NCBI GenBank assembly: GCA_020747065.1
Contig: JAGMVK010000002.1
Span: forward strand, 3,286,001-3,350,000
Source: Cadophora sp. MPI-SDFR-AT-0126
Taxonomy: Eukaryota; Ascomycota; Leotiomycetes; Helotiales; Ploettnerulaceae
Direction of reading: 5' to 3'
Length of the DNA stretch: 64,000 bases
The position numbers and the translations under genes are program-made. This document shows positions 54,476-64,000 of this stretch, one piece after another. Numbering within the stretch: the first letter of the stretch is position 1; the number at the start of each line of letters is the position of its first letter. The notes under the pieces are model-generated. The model was not told the DNA's origin, ran no database searches, and worked only from the letters and a program-made list of their open reading frames with translations.

Positions 54476-55569
54476 CTATTTTGCGCCTTCCCCCTCAGTA
54501 TTTTCCTGTGTTCGTCGCAGCTTGATATCCTCCGAGCCTTCACTCTTGACATTATTCGAAACTCTCGAAGAGAGCTGCCGCCGTAGGTCCCTGATATACT
54601 CATTCAGATCTCCAGGGATGCTTCCCTCTATGGTTGAATCTTGGAGAGCTGCGCACTCAGAGAGACATTGCAGATAATCAATTACTATCTGTAACGTCTG
54701 ATTTTGGATCAGTGCTTGAATGGCTGGTATGGCGAGACCACAACATGCTACGGTTGCAATTTTGAGAGCTCGATGGAAGTCGGCAGGCGTGACAAGACGA
54801 CCTGGGTTTGCTATCATTATCTTCAGTTCGGCAATGCTATAGAACACACTTGTACATTCAGCTATTGTTATACGATAGAATGCAAATACTCACTCAAACC
54901 ATCCCCTTTTTTGAATGTACCAATGCCGTAGCAGATCACAAGTGATATCGCGGGCTGGATGCTTTCGACATGCAAAGCAGAAATTATATACTTCGTTGCA
55001 GATGTAGTCGATACGGTCCGCGTCGTGGAATAGAAGCCTGAGCTGGAGAAACGTTCGAGCAACATCCATCAGGCAGTACTTCACACGCAGTCGGACTTCA
55101 GCTATTTCCTATTCAGAATCAGCACGTTTCCTTGCAAACGAGCCCCCTTTACACATACCTTTATCTGGGCAAAATACGAAGATGCCAATTCGATCGACAT
55201 CTGGTCTCCTGTTTGTGCATTATACCGTTTCACTGGATTTGAATAATCTTGGTCTCTTTGTCCGAAGTAAAATGCCCATGAGGGATCGATAGCCTCATTC
55301 GCATTGAACTCCCACTTGATGCAACAGAGGAGGAGGCGTTGTTTGTGAGTAAGCTGGCCCGCAATACTATGAAGGAGCTTGCGCTTAGTAGGAGAGAGGG
55401 TGACGGAGGGATTGACGAGGATATCTGGCTCGATTTCTACCGTCCAGAGTTCTTCTAGTGCTCCACAAGCAACTTGAATGATATAGGGCTCTGGCAGAGG
55501 TGTTGATCGTCGTTCGATTTCCTGGACGTGTCAGTACCCGGGAAATGTCAAGCTGGGGGTGCTCACCAT
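54476..55569 (-). CDS. Uncharacterised 317-aa fungal protein
   Basis: Four exons on the minus strand (55569-55567, 55521-55159, 55108-54894, 54848-54476) give 317 aa; the first exon is just the ATG before a 45-bp intron, supported by a perfect GTGAGC donor and an in-frame upstream stop. Introns are 45-50 bp. Landmarks: EIERRSTPLPEPYIIQVACG, WEFNANEAIDPSWAFYFGQR, YFAQIK|EIAEVRLRVKYCLM, a Cys-containing helix (NEVYNFCFACRKHPARDITC), and an acidic, Arg-rich C-terminus. No catalytic motif recognised and no membrane helix. It is probably soluble and lineage-restricted. Confidence 0.6.
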
Positions 55570-55717
55570 TTCTGTTCAGGATGAATGAGGTTGAATGTCG
55601 AATCAAGAGGTGTCGAATGAGGAGGGTTCGGAAAGTCTCTCCCTGATAAAGGGTAGGTGAGGTGATTGTTCAATTGCGAGAGCATTGAACGGAAAACGGC
55701 GTTCTCGCGCGAGGCTC

Positions 55718-55870
55718 TTATTTATCCATACAAAGCTGGCAAATCTTAAATTTGCAATACTTGCACTGGAAAATAGACCAATGTGGCCCGCTGCGGCAAG
55801 ACTGGCAGATCCACAGGCAAAGTTCAGATTTGAGCTCTTCAAAGTCGTGGCAGCAACCCGGATTCGCCAT
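55718..55870 (-). CDS. 50-aa Cys-rich, probable zinc-binding protein
   Basis: A complete short frame (ATG at 55870, TAA at 55718) with nine Cys and two His in 50 residues, in paired spacing: CCHDF, CQSCRSGPHW, CKYCKFKICQLC. The pairs suggest a two-site zinc ribbon or RING-like fold; no hydrophobic signal. Too short for certainty, and a further upstream exon cannot be excluded. Confidence 0.5.
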   Translation of the reverse strand: MANPGCCHDFEELKSELCLWICQSCRSGPHWSIFQCKYCKFKICQLCMDK

Positions 55871-56201
55871 TAGTGTTGAATAAGGTAAGTACAGATGCTG
55901 AGGAGATATGTTATGATCTTATATGTTCATAGATTTTCATGCCAAAGGAAGTCTGATACCTGGTCATTCTCAGAGGAAGAGACCTATGCGTTCACCCCAC
56001 TAGCCCTGATAAGTCAAGGTAGGGAGATAGATTTTGCTTCACACATTGATTTTCTTTTCCTTGTGACTTTAAGTAGAACAGCTTTGAATTTGGGCTTCGA
56101 TCTCAAAATACACATATGTAATTACGTTGAGCTCGTTTCGAACCATCAAAAAAACCTGCAATCCAAACGAAAGTAACAGCCAACAGTTAAAACGTCCTTT
56201 G

Positions 56202-56429
56202 CTAGGTTTGCTCTTTTTTCTCCAGGCACTTGGCACATTGCTCACTGCGATCCTCCCAGTTGTTCAAGGCAAGATCATGTATGCAACTACGATGAAGTTC
56301 ATCGGTCCCACAGTACCTTCCACCCTCTGAACGGTTCTCTTGATCCTTATGGCGATATCGGGTCCACTTGTACCGGCAGGTTGGGCATTCGTGGTACGCA
56401 ATGCTGCATGTTAATATGATCTGATCCAT
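56202..56429 (-). CDS. 75-aa Cys/His-rich protein
   Basis: Complete short frame: YHECPTCRYKWTRYRHKDQE, then RYCGTDELHRSCIHDLALNN and EQCAKCLEKKEQT. Three Cys-x2-Cys-like pairs plus several His look like zinc ligands. It lies about 330 bp upstream (in transcription sense) of the 50-aa Cys-rich gene, on the same strand, so the two may be related small proteins. Confidence 0.45.
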   Translation of the reverse strand: MDQIILTCSIAYHECPTCRYKWTRYRHKDQENRSEGGRYCGTDELHRSCIHDLALNNWEDRSEQCAKCLEKKEQT

Positions 56430-57135
56430 TTCGACCTATTTTTCTGTCCATCAAAATCTCATATCTCTTAAGAATCGTTAACAACCCACCCGTTTGATTT
56501 CCAGATAGATATGGAATGCACTCTACGTTCTTGGTCAGTCAGCGTTATTATGTTTGGCGTCTTTGTCTGGACTTACTGTGTGTCGCTTTTAACTATGTCG
56601 CGTGGGTGGAGTAGATAGTGTGCTCAGTTGTGGTTTATCTCAACTCTGGGGAGCAACGCTTTTTAAGATGCAAACCGCACCAGGACAGATCTCAGACAGC
56701 TATTATGCCAGCTCGAGAAGTTTTATCAAGATGAGTCGATCGAAGATCTAGATGATCGGGTGTTGTGCTGAAGACAGGGGGAGATTGTACACGCTGATGT
56801 TCTTTCCGCTATTTATTTTCAATCTGGGTTCCAACTTAAGAATAAATGTGTGCAATTACGTTGGGCTCCTCTCGAATCATCGAAGATGCCTGGGATCCTT
56901 CCGATCTGAAAACATCACACGCCTTTTCCCCTGCCCTTTACCGACGCTGACATACGTCAAGACGCTATTCTGGTCCTCGCTGATTACCATGTTTCATTCC
57001 ACCAAGGACACAAAACTTGCTTGCCGCTCGTTCTGGCCACCACAGCCGAATAGAGTGTTGATCTTTCTCCACCAGACCCAAAGTGGGAATCGAATAGTGG
57101 AGATACTAGACGCAGTAAACAGGATCTATCTCTGC

Positions 57136-58130
57136 TTAGTGGCTACCCAGTAGAAAGAGCTCTTCACTCACCCAAAGCCCTAGATCCCCAGAACACAGAC
57201 CGACCCAAACAAACGCAAGAAGGATGCTAGTGGAAACAAAGAGAAGAAGGCAACAAGCAACTCCGGCTTGGAAGATCTTTCGAACAGAGAACTTACTCTT
57301 TCTAGCTTCGAACAGGAGATAGCTGTATGTGCCCGATGCACCCACATAGAATAAGCACATGATGGCCAGGAAAATCCCTGTAGCCAACAGGACTTGATCG
57401 CTCCTCATGATTGCCCTACTAGTCTTAGCTTCTTAACAGTATTGAGGCGGGTCAGCCATACCACATAGAAAGTCCAAGAACGATAAGACACAGCACAATT
57501 GCCACACTGAGCAGAGTCCTCCGAATCCTCGAGTGATACAAAACGCTCCACATGAACTCGGCCTGTCAAATGTGAACTCCTGTAAATACCCAGCTTAGAG
57601 CAATTTACCTCGTATAGACCAGGGCAGACGCAATTGGGGAGGAGTAGCCCGAAGTAAACCCTTGCGAGCTTTTGGTCACCTAGAAAGTCAGCGAGCGCAA
57701 GCCAACCAGGAAAGAGGGACATGCCGTAACGCCTGGATGACACCAGACCAACCATACATAAAGCCAATGCAGTGGAAATGAAGCAGATACCAAGCTGTGA
57801 CCATCGTGTCTTTGGGCTATAGCATCCGCTCAATCGGGCGATACAGACTCCAAGTGCGATCAAGGAGAGGGAGAGAGCCGGCCCGAAGGCAATTGTGTCT
57901 GCCACGGACCAATCTGTGCCTGTTTTCCTGACCTGGATATGGACCAGCACCATCATGAATCAATAGCGGCACCGGAAAAATAAAAAGAGGAAAGAGGGTA
58001 GGTACGACGTTGTTACCTTGCCCGTCTGCAACAAATGCAGTAAGTGAGAGGATGAAGTGAGGCGAAGCAGCGCAGCAGCGGTGAGAAGCCAGGAGAGGAG
58101 GAGGGCGTATGCAGGTTGCCTCGTTCTGCA
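57136..58130 (-). CDS. Polytopic membrane protein of unknown family
   Basis: At least four exons on the minus strand: from about 58130 to 58017, 57932-57609, 57562-57462 and 57418-57136; the last three junctions keep frame (...LLPNCVCPGLYE|AEFMWSVLYHSRIRRT..., LIVLGLSMC|RAIMRSDQVLL). The product has about seven hydrophobic helices, including YALLLSWLLTAAALLRL, FGPALSLSLIALGVCIARL, LLSVAIVLCLIVLGLSM and GIFLAIMCLFYVGASGTY. I could not find the start ATG: the first exon lacks one and an in-frame stop lies upstream, so a further 5' exon is likely. Family unknown. Confidence 0.6.
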
Positions 58131-58493
58131 GAGTTCTACTTATACATTCAGACGCTCCTAAGGTTCTTCGTCCTGGCCATCGACCAAATTGATTAACTTC
58201 ATGAGCCGTCTCTTAGTCCTGAAGAGTTAAACGTGGATTTCAGCAGGAAAAGAAAGTCTTGACGACAGACTAGAGAGAAGAGCGCTAAGTTTGGGAGCGG
58301 GTGACTCGCAAGCTTACGGCGATGCGGCAAGGGCGGGCCGGCAGGGGTCATGATGATGAGCCTTACCATTCCTGGAAAATTGAGAATATCGTGTTCTCAA
58401 TTTTGCGAATTCGGACTAGCGTGTGGCCTGGGTTGAAAGTCAGACGGCTTGTGCACTTCTCGCTACTAATCCACCAGACGGACAGTATTCACG
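58131..58493. other. Intergenic, shared upstream region
   Basis: It lies between the divergent membrane-protein gene and the 490-aa gene; probably promoters for both. No other feature. Confidence 0.4.
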
Positions 58494-60164
58494 ATGGTCA
58501 CCGTCAAGTCGATTATCGAAAAGCTCCAGAATTACGACCCGAGTGCTAGGATTGAAGACCTGTTACTACAACCAGATGTGAGCAGTCGGAACATAACCTG
58601 AGTGACGAAGCTGACGATTCACAAGTTCGTACGAGACGTCGTTAAGAGATATTTCACGCCGCCGAAGAAGTCGAGAGACACTCGTTCAAAGCAGAAAAAC
58701 GCATCAGAGAAGGCTCTGTTGGCAGTTCAGAGAGTCCAACGCATCAGCCTGTCAACCAAGATTTTGGGAAAATATAAAGAGTGCCAGCAGTGTCCGTCCG
58801 ACTTCTGGTCTTGGGCTGGTATTCAACTTGATCTTAAAACCAAACTTACGAAACCGCCCAAAGTCTTCTTCTGCGAGGCTTATCTGGGCATCAGTCGACT
58901 CGAAGTTCAGCGGGAATGGGACACAGTCAATTGGAGATTCTTTGTCCTTTTTTTTAATGATCTCGTCGACTGCTTGGGGAGAAAGTATATTTCTTCCACG
59001 TTCGAAGATCAACTTGTCCAAACTCTCACATCTTCGTCCATTCCGGATTCACCGACCGATATCAGAAAGAACATTAAGCGATGGGTTGCCTGTGGGGTTC
59101 GATACGCGCGACTGTCAAAATCTCTGGGTAATGGAGCACCATTTTTGCTGCCGCAGAGCGTAACAGATCACACGTAAGTCTGGCTGTCCTCCCCCATATT
59201 CAAAGACTGACATCTTTAGCTGGGAATCTACTCTACCCCTTGATGGGCCTCTCTATGAGAAGGCAGTCGCACATCTCAAAACCATACGTTTCTGCGAGAT
59301 TTCGGAAAAATTGGGTGCTGATATTCTTGGAACTCAGATTCGAGAAGCGATAATGAAACCATTTCGATGGAGCCTTACAGAATTTAACAATACATGTGCT
59401 GATGACATGCATGGACGAGCAGCACGAGCAGCAACAGAGCAGTCATCTGCTTTGTCTCCTCATTTCAACTTACCTGGTGAGCACCCGCCGTTGAGCCTCT
59501 GTCGATGGAGCTAATCACGACTAAGGTGGAACGACTCCTATAGACCTGCTCTATCAGGCTGCAGTCCAGGCTCAGGAGCACGAACAAATGATATGTAAAT
59601 TCTCTATCCGCTGCTGATGCATTCTGCTGACTAGGTACATACTCTATAGGTCAAAACCAACCTATGCTACACACTCATAACCAAGAAGTCTCTGCACAGT
59701 ATGGACTTCCAGGCAGACTTCGAGGCGGACAACCCGGCGGACAAGAGTTTTCTGGTACGCCAGGATCACTTGGCACGGCTTCCTCAATGATGCCAACTGG
59801 AATCGTCGATCACGCAGATCTAACATTTGAAGCAAGGAATGAGGATCTAGAAACTCCCTGGAATTCAGGTATTAATAATATGACCCAGACAACCTGGAGC
59901 GACGCTATCGATATTCCCCCCCGGCAATGCATCGATCGACTTGACTTGAATGCTGCCACTAGCGACTGGAACGATGGCATTGATATTCTCCCTCCAGATC
60001 CGATTGTCCTCCTCGATTCCTGGAACGACGGTCTTTATATTCCTCCTCCGTCAAGTCAAAACATTCCTCCTCCAGCTCAAACAACAGCTCCGGGGATGTG
60101 GAACGATGCAATAAGTATTCCTCCGCACCACAGGTCATTCTTGGTAGCCGTTGATCGTTACTGA
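58494..60164 (+). CDS. Uncharacterised 490-aa protein with C-terminal WNDGI-PP repeats
   Basis: Five exons (58494-58577, 58626-59173, 59220-59476, 59526-59594, 59650-60164) with 46-55-bp introns. The N-terminal half has a globular, conserved look (FVRDVVKRYFTPPKKSRDTR, VFFCEAYLGISRLEVQREWD, NWRFFVLFFNDLVDCLGRKY). A Gln/Gly-rich linker follows. The C-terminal 90 residues contain five degenerate copies of W-(N/S)-(D/S)-(G/A)-I-x-I-(L)PP, e.g. WSDAIDIPP, WNDGIDILPP, WNDGLYIPP and WNDAISIPP. Such short aromatic-acidic-proline repeats often bind a partner. No enzyme motif recognised. Confidence 0.6.
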
Positions 60165-60201
60165 GCCTTGAACACGAGACATATAACTCCTGGTTGTATG
60201 A

Positions 60202-60624
60202 TCACATCTTGGGTGAGCTGCACATACGTCCCAAACTGAAGAGCGTGCCCTGATATGGTGGGGTTGCCAGTCGTTGTTGTAGGTACAAGGAGCATTGAGT
60301 CAACCGCAGGTAACGTCGCAGGCTCGTTGAATCGAAAAGCTTTGAGCTTGGAGGCTTTGCCGCCGAACTGCTTGTGTTAGTCTGGGTTTTGTGAGGTTCT
60401 GGTGTGGAATTTAAGCGGGGATGGAGTTCTACTTTGGACCAGGGAGCGAACTTATCAATAAACATGCGTGAAGCACTTTCCAGCCCGCTGTTGTCATCGC
60501 AGACTTCGTAACCATCTTGTTGTCGGAACCTCAGGGTATGAAGCTGTTTCTGGCACTCCAAAGCCGCTGCTACTTCCTCTTCGGTCAACTTTGTAACTTT
60601 CAGATGCTCGAGCGCTGCAGCCAT
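60202..60624 (-). CDS. Hypothetical protein, about 140 aa
   Basis: From ATG at 60624 the frame starts MAAALEHLKVTKLTEEEVAA with a helical, acidic first half (EVAAALECQKQLHTLRFRQQ, ESASRMFIDKFAPWSKVELH) that looks coding, then becomes Ser/Pro-rich. An intron in the second half is possible. No known domain. Convergent with the 490-aa gene. Confidence 0.4.
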   Translation of the reverse strand: MAAALEHLKVTKLTEEEVAAALECQKQLHTLRFRQQDGYEVCDDNSGLESASRMFIDKFAPWSKVELHPRLNSTPEPHKTQTNTSSSAAKPPSSKLFDSTSLRRYLRLTQCSLYLQQRLATPPYQGTLFSLGRMCSSPKM

Positions 60625-60731
60625 GGTGTTCAGATGAGTGACTTTGTGAGGGTTTGTCCTCTCCAAGGAGGGGTGACAAAAACTGGCACGAGGCACCCGC
60701 AATGCGCTAGCCCGATATGGTTTAGTACAAA

Positions 60732-61370
60732 ATGACCAGCCGTTCGAATCATGTGATCTATTTGGATACGTCCGATATCGTTTCTTTCAACCCCGCTATC
60801 ACGTGCGATATTGCCAACCTAACATCCGGGCGAAGAAGTGGACTGGGAGGGGATGCGATCCTGAGGCTATTCAGTCTCGTCCTCGAGATCGAGACGGGAA
60901 GCCCTGGCAATCGCCTAAGTCTGCCTTATGGCTTTCATGCGAGGCTGGCCGATTTCGTCTCAGGTGAAGCGAGTGTCCTGTCTACCAAACTGCCACCAAA
61001 AACCGACTCGCTTCACCGGTCACGAAATGGCTTACCCTCGATGCCAATCACCACGTCAGCAAGGGATACTTCCGAAGCCACCTCTCAGGATTGCCCTTGC
61101 GCCGAAAATACCATGCGCAGCACCCAACACCTGGGGATACTGTGGATGGATTTGGATTTGCAGGCTGCGCTCGGCAAAGAAGTACAACTAGAAATTGCTG
61201 GGGTTACACACAGAACAGCAGTAGGCATTGACAGCGTACGCTTGCTAGTGGCATGGACTGCCACTGCGGAGATGCAGAGTCAAACGTCTAGCCAATACTA
61301 TTCTAGGATCTTCTCATATGGGTGTACCAAAATTTCAAATTCGGCTGCGTGCGGACAAGCTCCAGAGTAG
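60732..61370 (+). CDS. Hypothetical protein, 212 aa, doubtful
   Basis: A 212-codon frame with mixed composition and no recognised motif; a segment (QHLGILWMDLDLQAALGKEV) is protein-like but the rest is Ser/Thr-rich. No intron or homology logic confirms it. Confidence 0.3.
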   Translation: MTSRSNHVIYLDTSDIVSFNPAITCDIANLTSGRRSGLGGDAILRLFSLVLEIETGSPGNRLSLPYGFHARLADFVSGEASVLSTKLPPKTDSLHRSRNGLPSMPITTSARDTSEATSQDCPCAENTMRSTQHLGILWMDLDLQAALGKEVQLEIAGVTHRTAVGIDSVRLLVAWTATAEMQSQTSSQYYSRIFSYGCTKISNSAACGQAPE

Positions 61371-61540
61371 ATAGCCAAATTGCGAGTGCCTCCATCAGAT
61401 CTGCCGTTGCCTTGCTCCAGCTTGAAGTAGCCATTGGAAGAATGCTTATGACAGTATTGGGCAAACTGAGTCTCTCTGTATAAAGATATAGCTAAGTCGC
61501 GTGTTTCTCTCATTTCTCAAACTCCAACTTTCTACGCATC

Positions 61541-62818
61541 ATGGCCCCTACGACGGTCTTAGATTATCTTTGTCGCCCCAACCCACCTCTCTACTCTGCG
61601 TCCATCGCACCCGGTACACTTACCGTGAACGACAGATGGATTCCGATCGAGGGCGTGAGGCCTTGGGAGGACTTCAGGTATGACATCTTGTATGCAAGAT
61701 ATAAGTCAATGCTCAGCAAAACCATTCCCGAATTCGACCCCTGTTCCCTCATTCATCATGCGCATTTCGATGAAGTTGCTGGCGAGGACAGTATCGAAGC
61801 ACTTGTCGCGGTCAACAATTTCCTGCCAGTGAGCAATGCTCTTCACAAGACCAGCAAGGGCTACTATGGGAAAGGATCGAAATTCTTCAGTCAGCAGTCC
61901 GACGGATCTCCTGACTGGGGAGTAGGAGATGGGCGTACCAAGAATGACGGACTTGCTACATTTCGCAACTTCTGTCCGGGAGACATCAAGTCATCTTCGA
62001 AATGGGACAGTGACGGCCTGTTGGAGATAGACTGGAGCAATTATCTTGACAGCCCACAGCTCATAAATAAAGCTAGGCCTCTCGAACAAGCCCAGCACTA
62101 TGGAATACACCTTGGAACACGATATGCATGGATCTTGACGGATAAAGAGCTGGTTGTAATCCGGATCACGAACTCTGAGGACGGCGTCGAAGCCCAAACT
62201 CAAAGGCCGTCTCGCGATATCCAGCACCGTCGAGTGTTGTCGGACATCTCGACTGCGTCTACAGCATTCAGTGGCATGTCCCTCGATCATTCTGCCTATA
62301 GCGGGCGAAGCGGTAGTTCTTCGGGGATGAATCCTGCTCCTCTCGAAATTGCACGGATATCATGGGCAGCAGGGAACAAGCGTGAAATGACCATCAACTT
62401 GGCTCTGTTCTTTATTGCTCAACTCGCCTTTGACGACCGTTCGATTTCATCGTCATATCCTCCATTGAAGCCCTCAAAGCACACCCTATCTGGCTCCGTC
62501 TCCAGCCAGACGTCGTCACGGACCAGCCAAGCCGCAGCTGCATCCAACAAATACTGGACTCCGTCAAAGGGTATCAAATGGGATGTCATAGAGGCCGACA
62601 TAACTATATATATTCCTGGCGCAACAGTCGAAGAGTGTCCGAACAATGGGGTAGCAGGTTACCTCATCGACACAACGGATACAGTAGACAAGGAGATCTT
62701 TTCGGGAATACTGTTGAGATTGAAGGCGGACACGAAAACATGGCAAAATGAAGGCGATGTGGCCTACAGGGTGTCAAAAACTCATAAATATCGGGAATAT
62801 GTTAAGATGACGCGCTAA
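61541..62818 (+). CDS. Uncharacterised 425-aa protein with a PD-(D/E)xK nuclease-like core
   Basis: Single exon. The central region reads SPDWGVGDGRTKNDG then FCPGDIKSSSKWDSD (about 127-162), followed by an AQHYGIHLGTRYAWILTDKE strand-helix unit (about 185-204). PDW..(n)..GDIK has the spacing and order of the catalytic Asp and D-x-K of PD-(D/E)xK folds seen in related fungal proteins, so I infer that fold; activity is unproven. A Ser-rich insert (about 225-265) and a beta-rich C-terminus (WDVIEADITIYIPGATVEEC) follow. The next gene on the same strand encodes a kinase-like protein. Confidence 0.5.
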   Translation: MAPTTVLDYLCRPNPPLYSASIAPGTLTVNDRWIPIEGVRPWEDFRYDILYARYKSMLSKTIPEFDPCSLIHHAHFDEVAGEDSIEALVAVNNFLPVSNALHKTSKGYYGKGSKFFSQQSDGSPDWGVGDGRTKNDGLATFRNFCPGDIKSSSKWDSDGLLEIDWSNYLDSPQLINKARPLEQAQHYGIHLGTRYAWILTDKELVVIRITNSEDGVEAQTQRPSRDIQHRRVLSDISTASTAFSGMSLDHSAYSGRSGSSSGMNPAPLEIARISWAAGNKREMTINLALFFIAQLAFDDRSISSSYPPLKPSKHTLSGSVSSQTSSRTSQAAAASNKYWTPSKGIKWDVIEADITIYIPGATVEECPNNGVAGYLIDTTDTVDKEIFSGILLRLKADTKTWQNEGDVAYRVSKTHKYREYVKMTR

Positions 62819-63035
62819 GCCGTAGGAATTTGGGAGGCAAAGAGACTACCAAAAATGACACGTACGGTGACGGCTAGTAGTCCTTGACTCCTTATCTATT
62901 TATATACAATGGTTGATTACGTACTTAAATTGGGCCTACTTGCGAATCACTTTCTTCGTTTTCTAGTGCACGAACGTTGGTGATGCCCCACTATCAACAA
63001 GCCACAACGGACAATTACAATGCCAAGGACTGGGA

Positions 63036-64000
63036 GTGCACGGACGCTGGGAATTATTTAAAGTGATGGGATCCCCACACAATCCTCTAGGAATCTCTGG
63101 TCCTTCAGTTCACACTGACATACGGCCATCAATGGATTTAACCGGATGCTACTCCCCGGGACATTCTCGCATCTTCGAAAAGCCATTACGGCTCTTCAAC
63201 ACGCCCTTGGCTGTTGGAGGATCGGGTCAGGTCTATATGGCAAGCTCGGAAGCTGGACAGCCATTCTTGGTCAAACTAGCAAGTACTCCTTTACCCCTAT
63301 CTTGACTTCTGACTAATCTTTTGAGAAGTACAAAGTGTACGGCAAAGATCACATGGCATGGGATCGAGCACTACTGTTAAAGAAGGGGGTACAAGTCTCC
63401 GATGCCGATCTCAATTATTGCTTTAACCCATGGCACCGAGAGAGTCGCGCTTACGAGCGCATTGATGAACGCGTCAGAGGTTCGGCACGGTCACTTTTCC
63501 CAGAGTACTATGGAACTGCAAAGCTCTTATACTCAAGCTGCCCTGAGCCATGGCGTCGGGCCAATCCTGACCATGGCGATGTGTGTATGGTTATTCTCGA
63601 GTTACTGGATCAACCACGGCCCTGTCAAGATGGGCATGATCTGCGATTAAGTGATTACTCACTGATCTTAGCCAAAAACCTCCATTCTGACTCGATGGAC
63701 CCTGAATATATCCACATTTTTATTCACCTCTGCGAAATGGTCGAAACCTTACACCACGCGGAGATTATCCATGCTGATCTAAAAGAAGACAACATTATTG
63801 GCTTTGCCATCGCAGGAAGGCCGATGCTACTCGACTTCAGTAAGTCTTGGACATACTCAGACAACATACCTTGTCTTGATCCTTTCAAGAAGAAGCCTTG
63901 GACCTTCGAAGAGCGAAGAATTGCCGAGCTTGATACCATCAAATTCACAGTACTTTCGTACGCTTTACCCCGTCTCGTCCTGTTTCAGATCGAGGGCTGA
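63036..64000 (+). CDS. Kinase-like protein
   Basis: Two exons (63036-63282, 63336-64000; 53-bp intron) give 303 aa if the TGA at the very end of the window is the true stop. Visible: GGSGQVYMASSEAG (nucleotide loop-like), FLVKLA (beta-3 Lys), VCMVILELLD, the catalytic-loop equivalent IIHADLKEDNIIG and LLDFSKSW as metal loop. HADLKEDN keeps the catalytic Asp and Asn; DFS replaces DFG. It is therefore possibly active, unlike the pseudokinase at 4227. The start ATG (63036) is uncertain and an earlier exon is possible. Confidence 0.55.

Overview
The window looks like an accessory region of a filamentous ascomycete (Pezizomycotina) chromosome. Genes have short introns (about 43-76 bp, GT..AG, CTAAC/CTGAC-type branch sites). 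HET-domain and STAND/NLR genes are abundant. Several relics carry C-to-T or G-to-A nonsense changes of the kind left by repeat-induced point mutation (RIP). I cannot name the species from sequence alone. Gene models were spliced by eye; where I give exons, the coding lengths divide by three.

Layout. 1-10 kb: a small metabolism-like group: UbiA-superfamily intramembrane enzyme, bZIP regulator, a probable pseudokinase, a monocarboxylate-type MFS transporter, an FSH1-type serine hydrolase and a four-helix membrane protein. It is punctuated by three patches of one 13-bp G/C-rich minisatellite. 10-21 kb: two blocks beginning with the same ~440-bp terminal repeat (family A, TA target duplication); one holds a HET-NB-ARC-TPR gene, the other a HET-NACHT-ankyrin gene. 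21-34 kb: a graveyard with two degenerate DUF3435 (Starship-captain-like tyrosine recombinase) relics, a RIP-damaged methyltransferase, a broken coiled-coil gene and weak ORFs. 34-40 kb: a 2EXR gene, an intact 803-aa protein of unknown function and a 247-bp MITE whose ends match family A. 40-54 kb: a SesB-type lipase-NACHT gene, a Tc1/mariner copy split by a nested element, and a third family-A block. That block holds a divergent pair: an NLR with a short N-terminal motif, NACHT and ten WD40 repeats, facing a HeLo-like cell-death-type effector. 54-64 kb: assorted fungal genes, mostly of unknown function, ending in a nuclease-fold-like and a kinase-like gene.

The most interesting result is that three independent STAND immune-receptor loci (HET-NB-ARC-TPR, HET-NACHT-ANK, and the NLR-WD40/HeLo-like pair) lie between terminal repeats of one transposon-like family that has no transposase of its own here. 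Two of the three have long (~440 bp) repeats at both ends. The third block also appears to move a complete receptor/effector pair: a motif near the N-terminus of the NLR is repeated twice at the C-terminus of the neighbouring effector, the arrangement known from HET-S/NWD2 amyloid signalling. A second terminal-repeat family (B) flanks the whole 40.4-53.8 kb segment, including the SesB-NACHT receptor.
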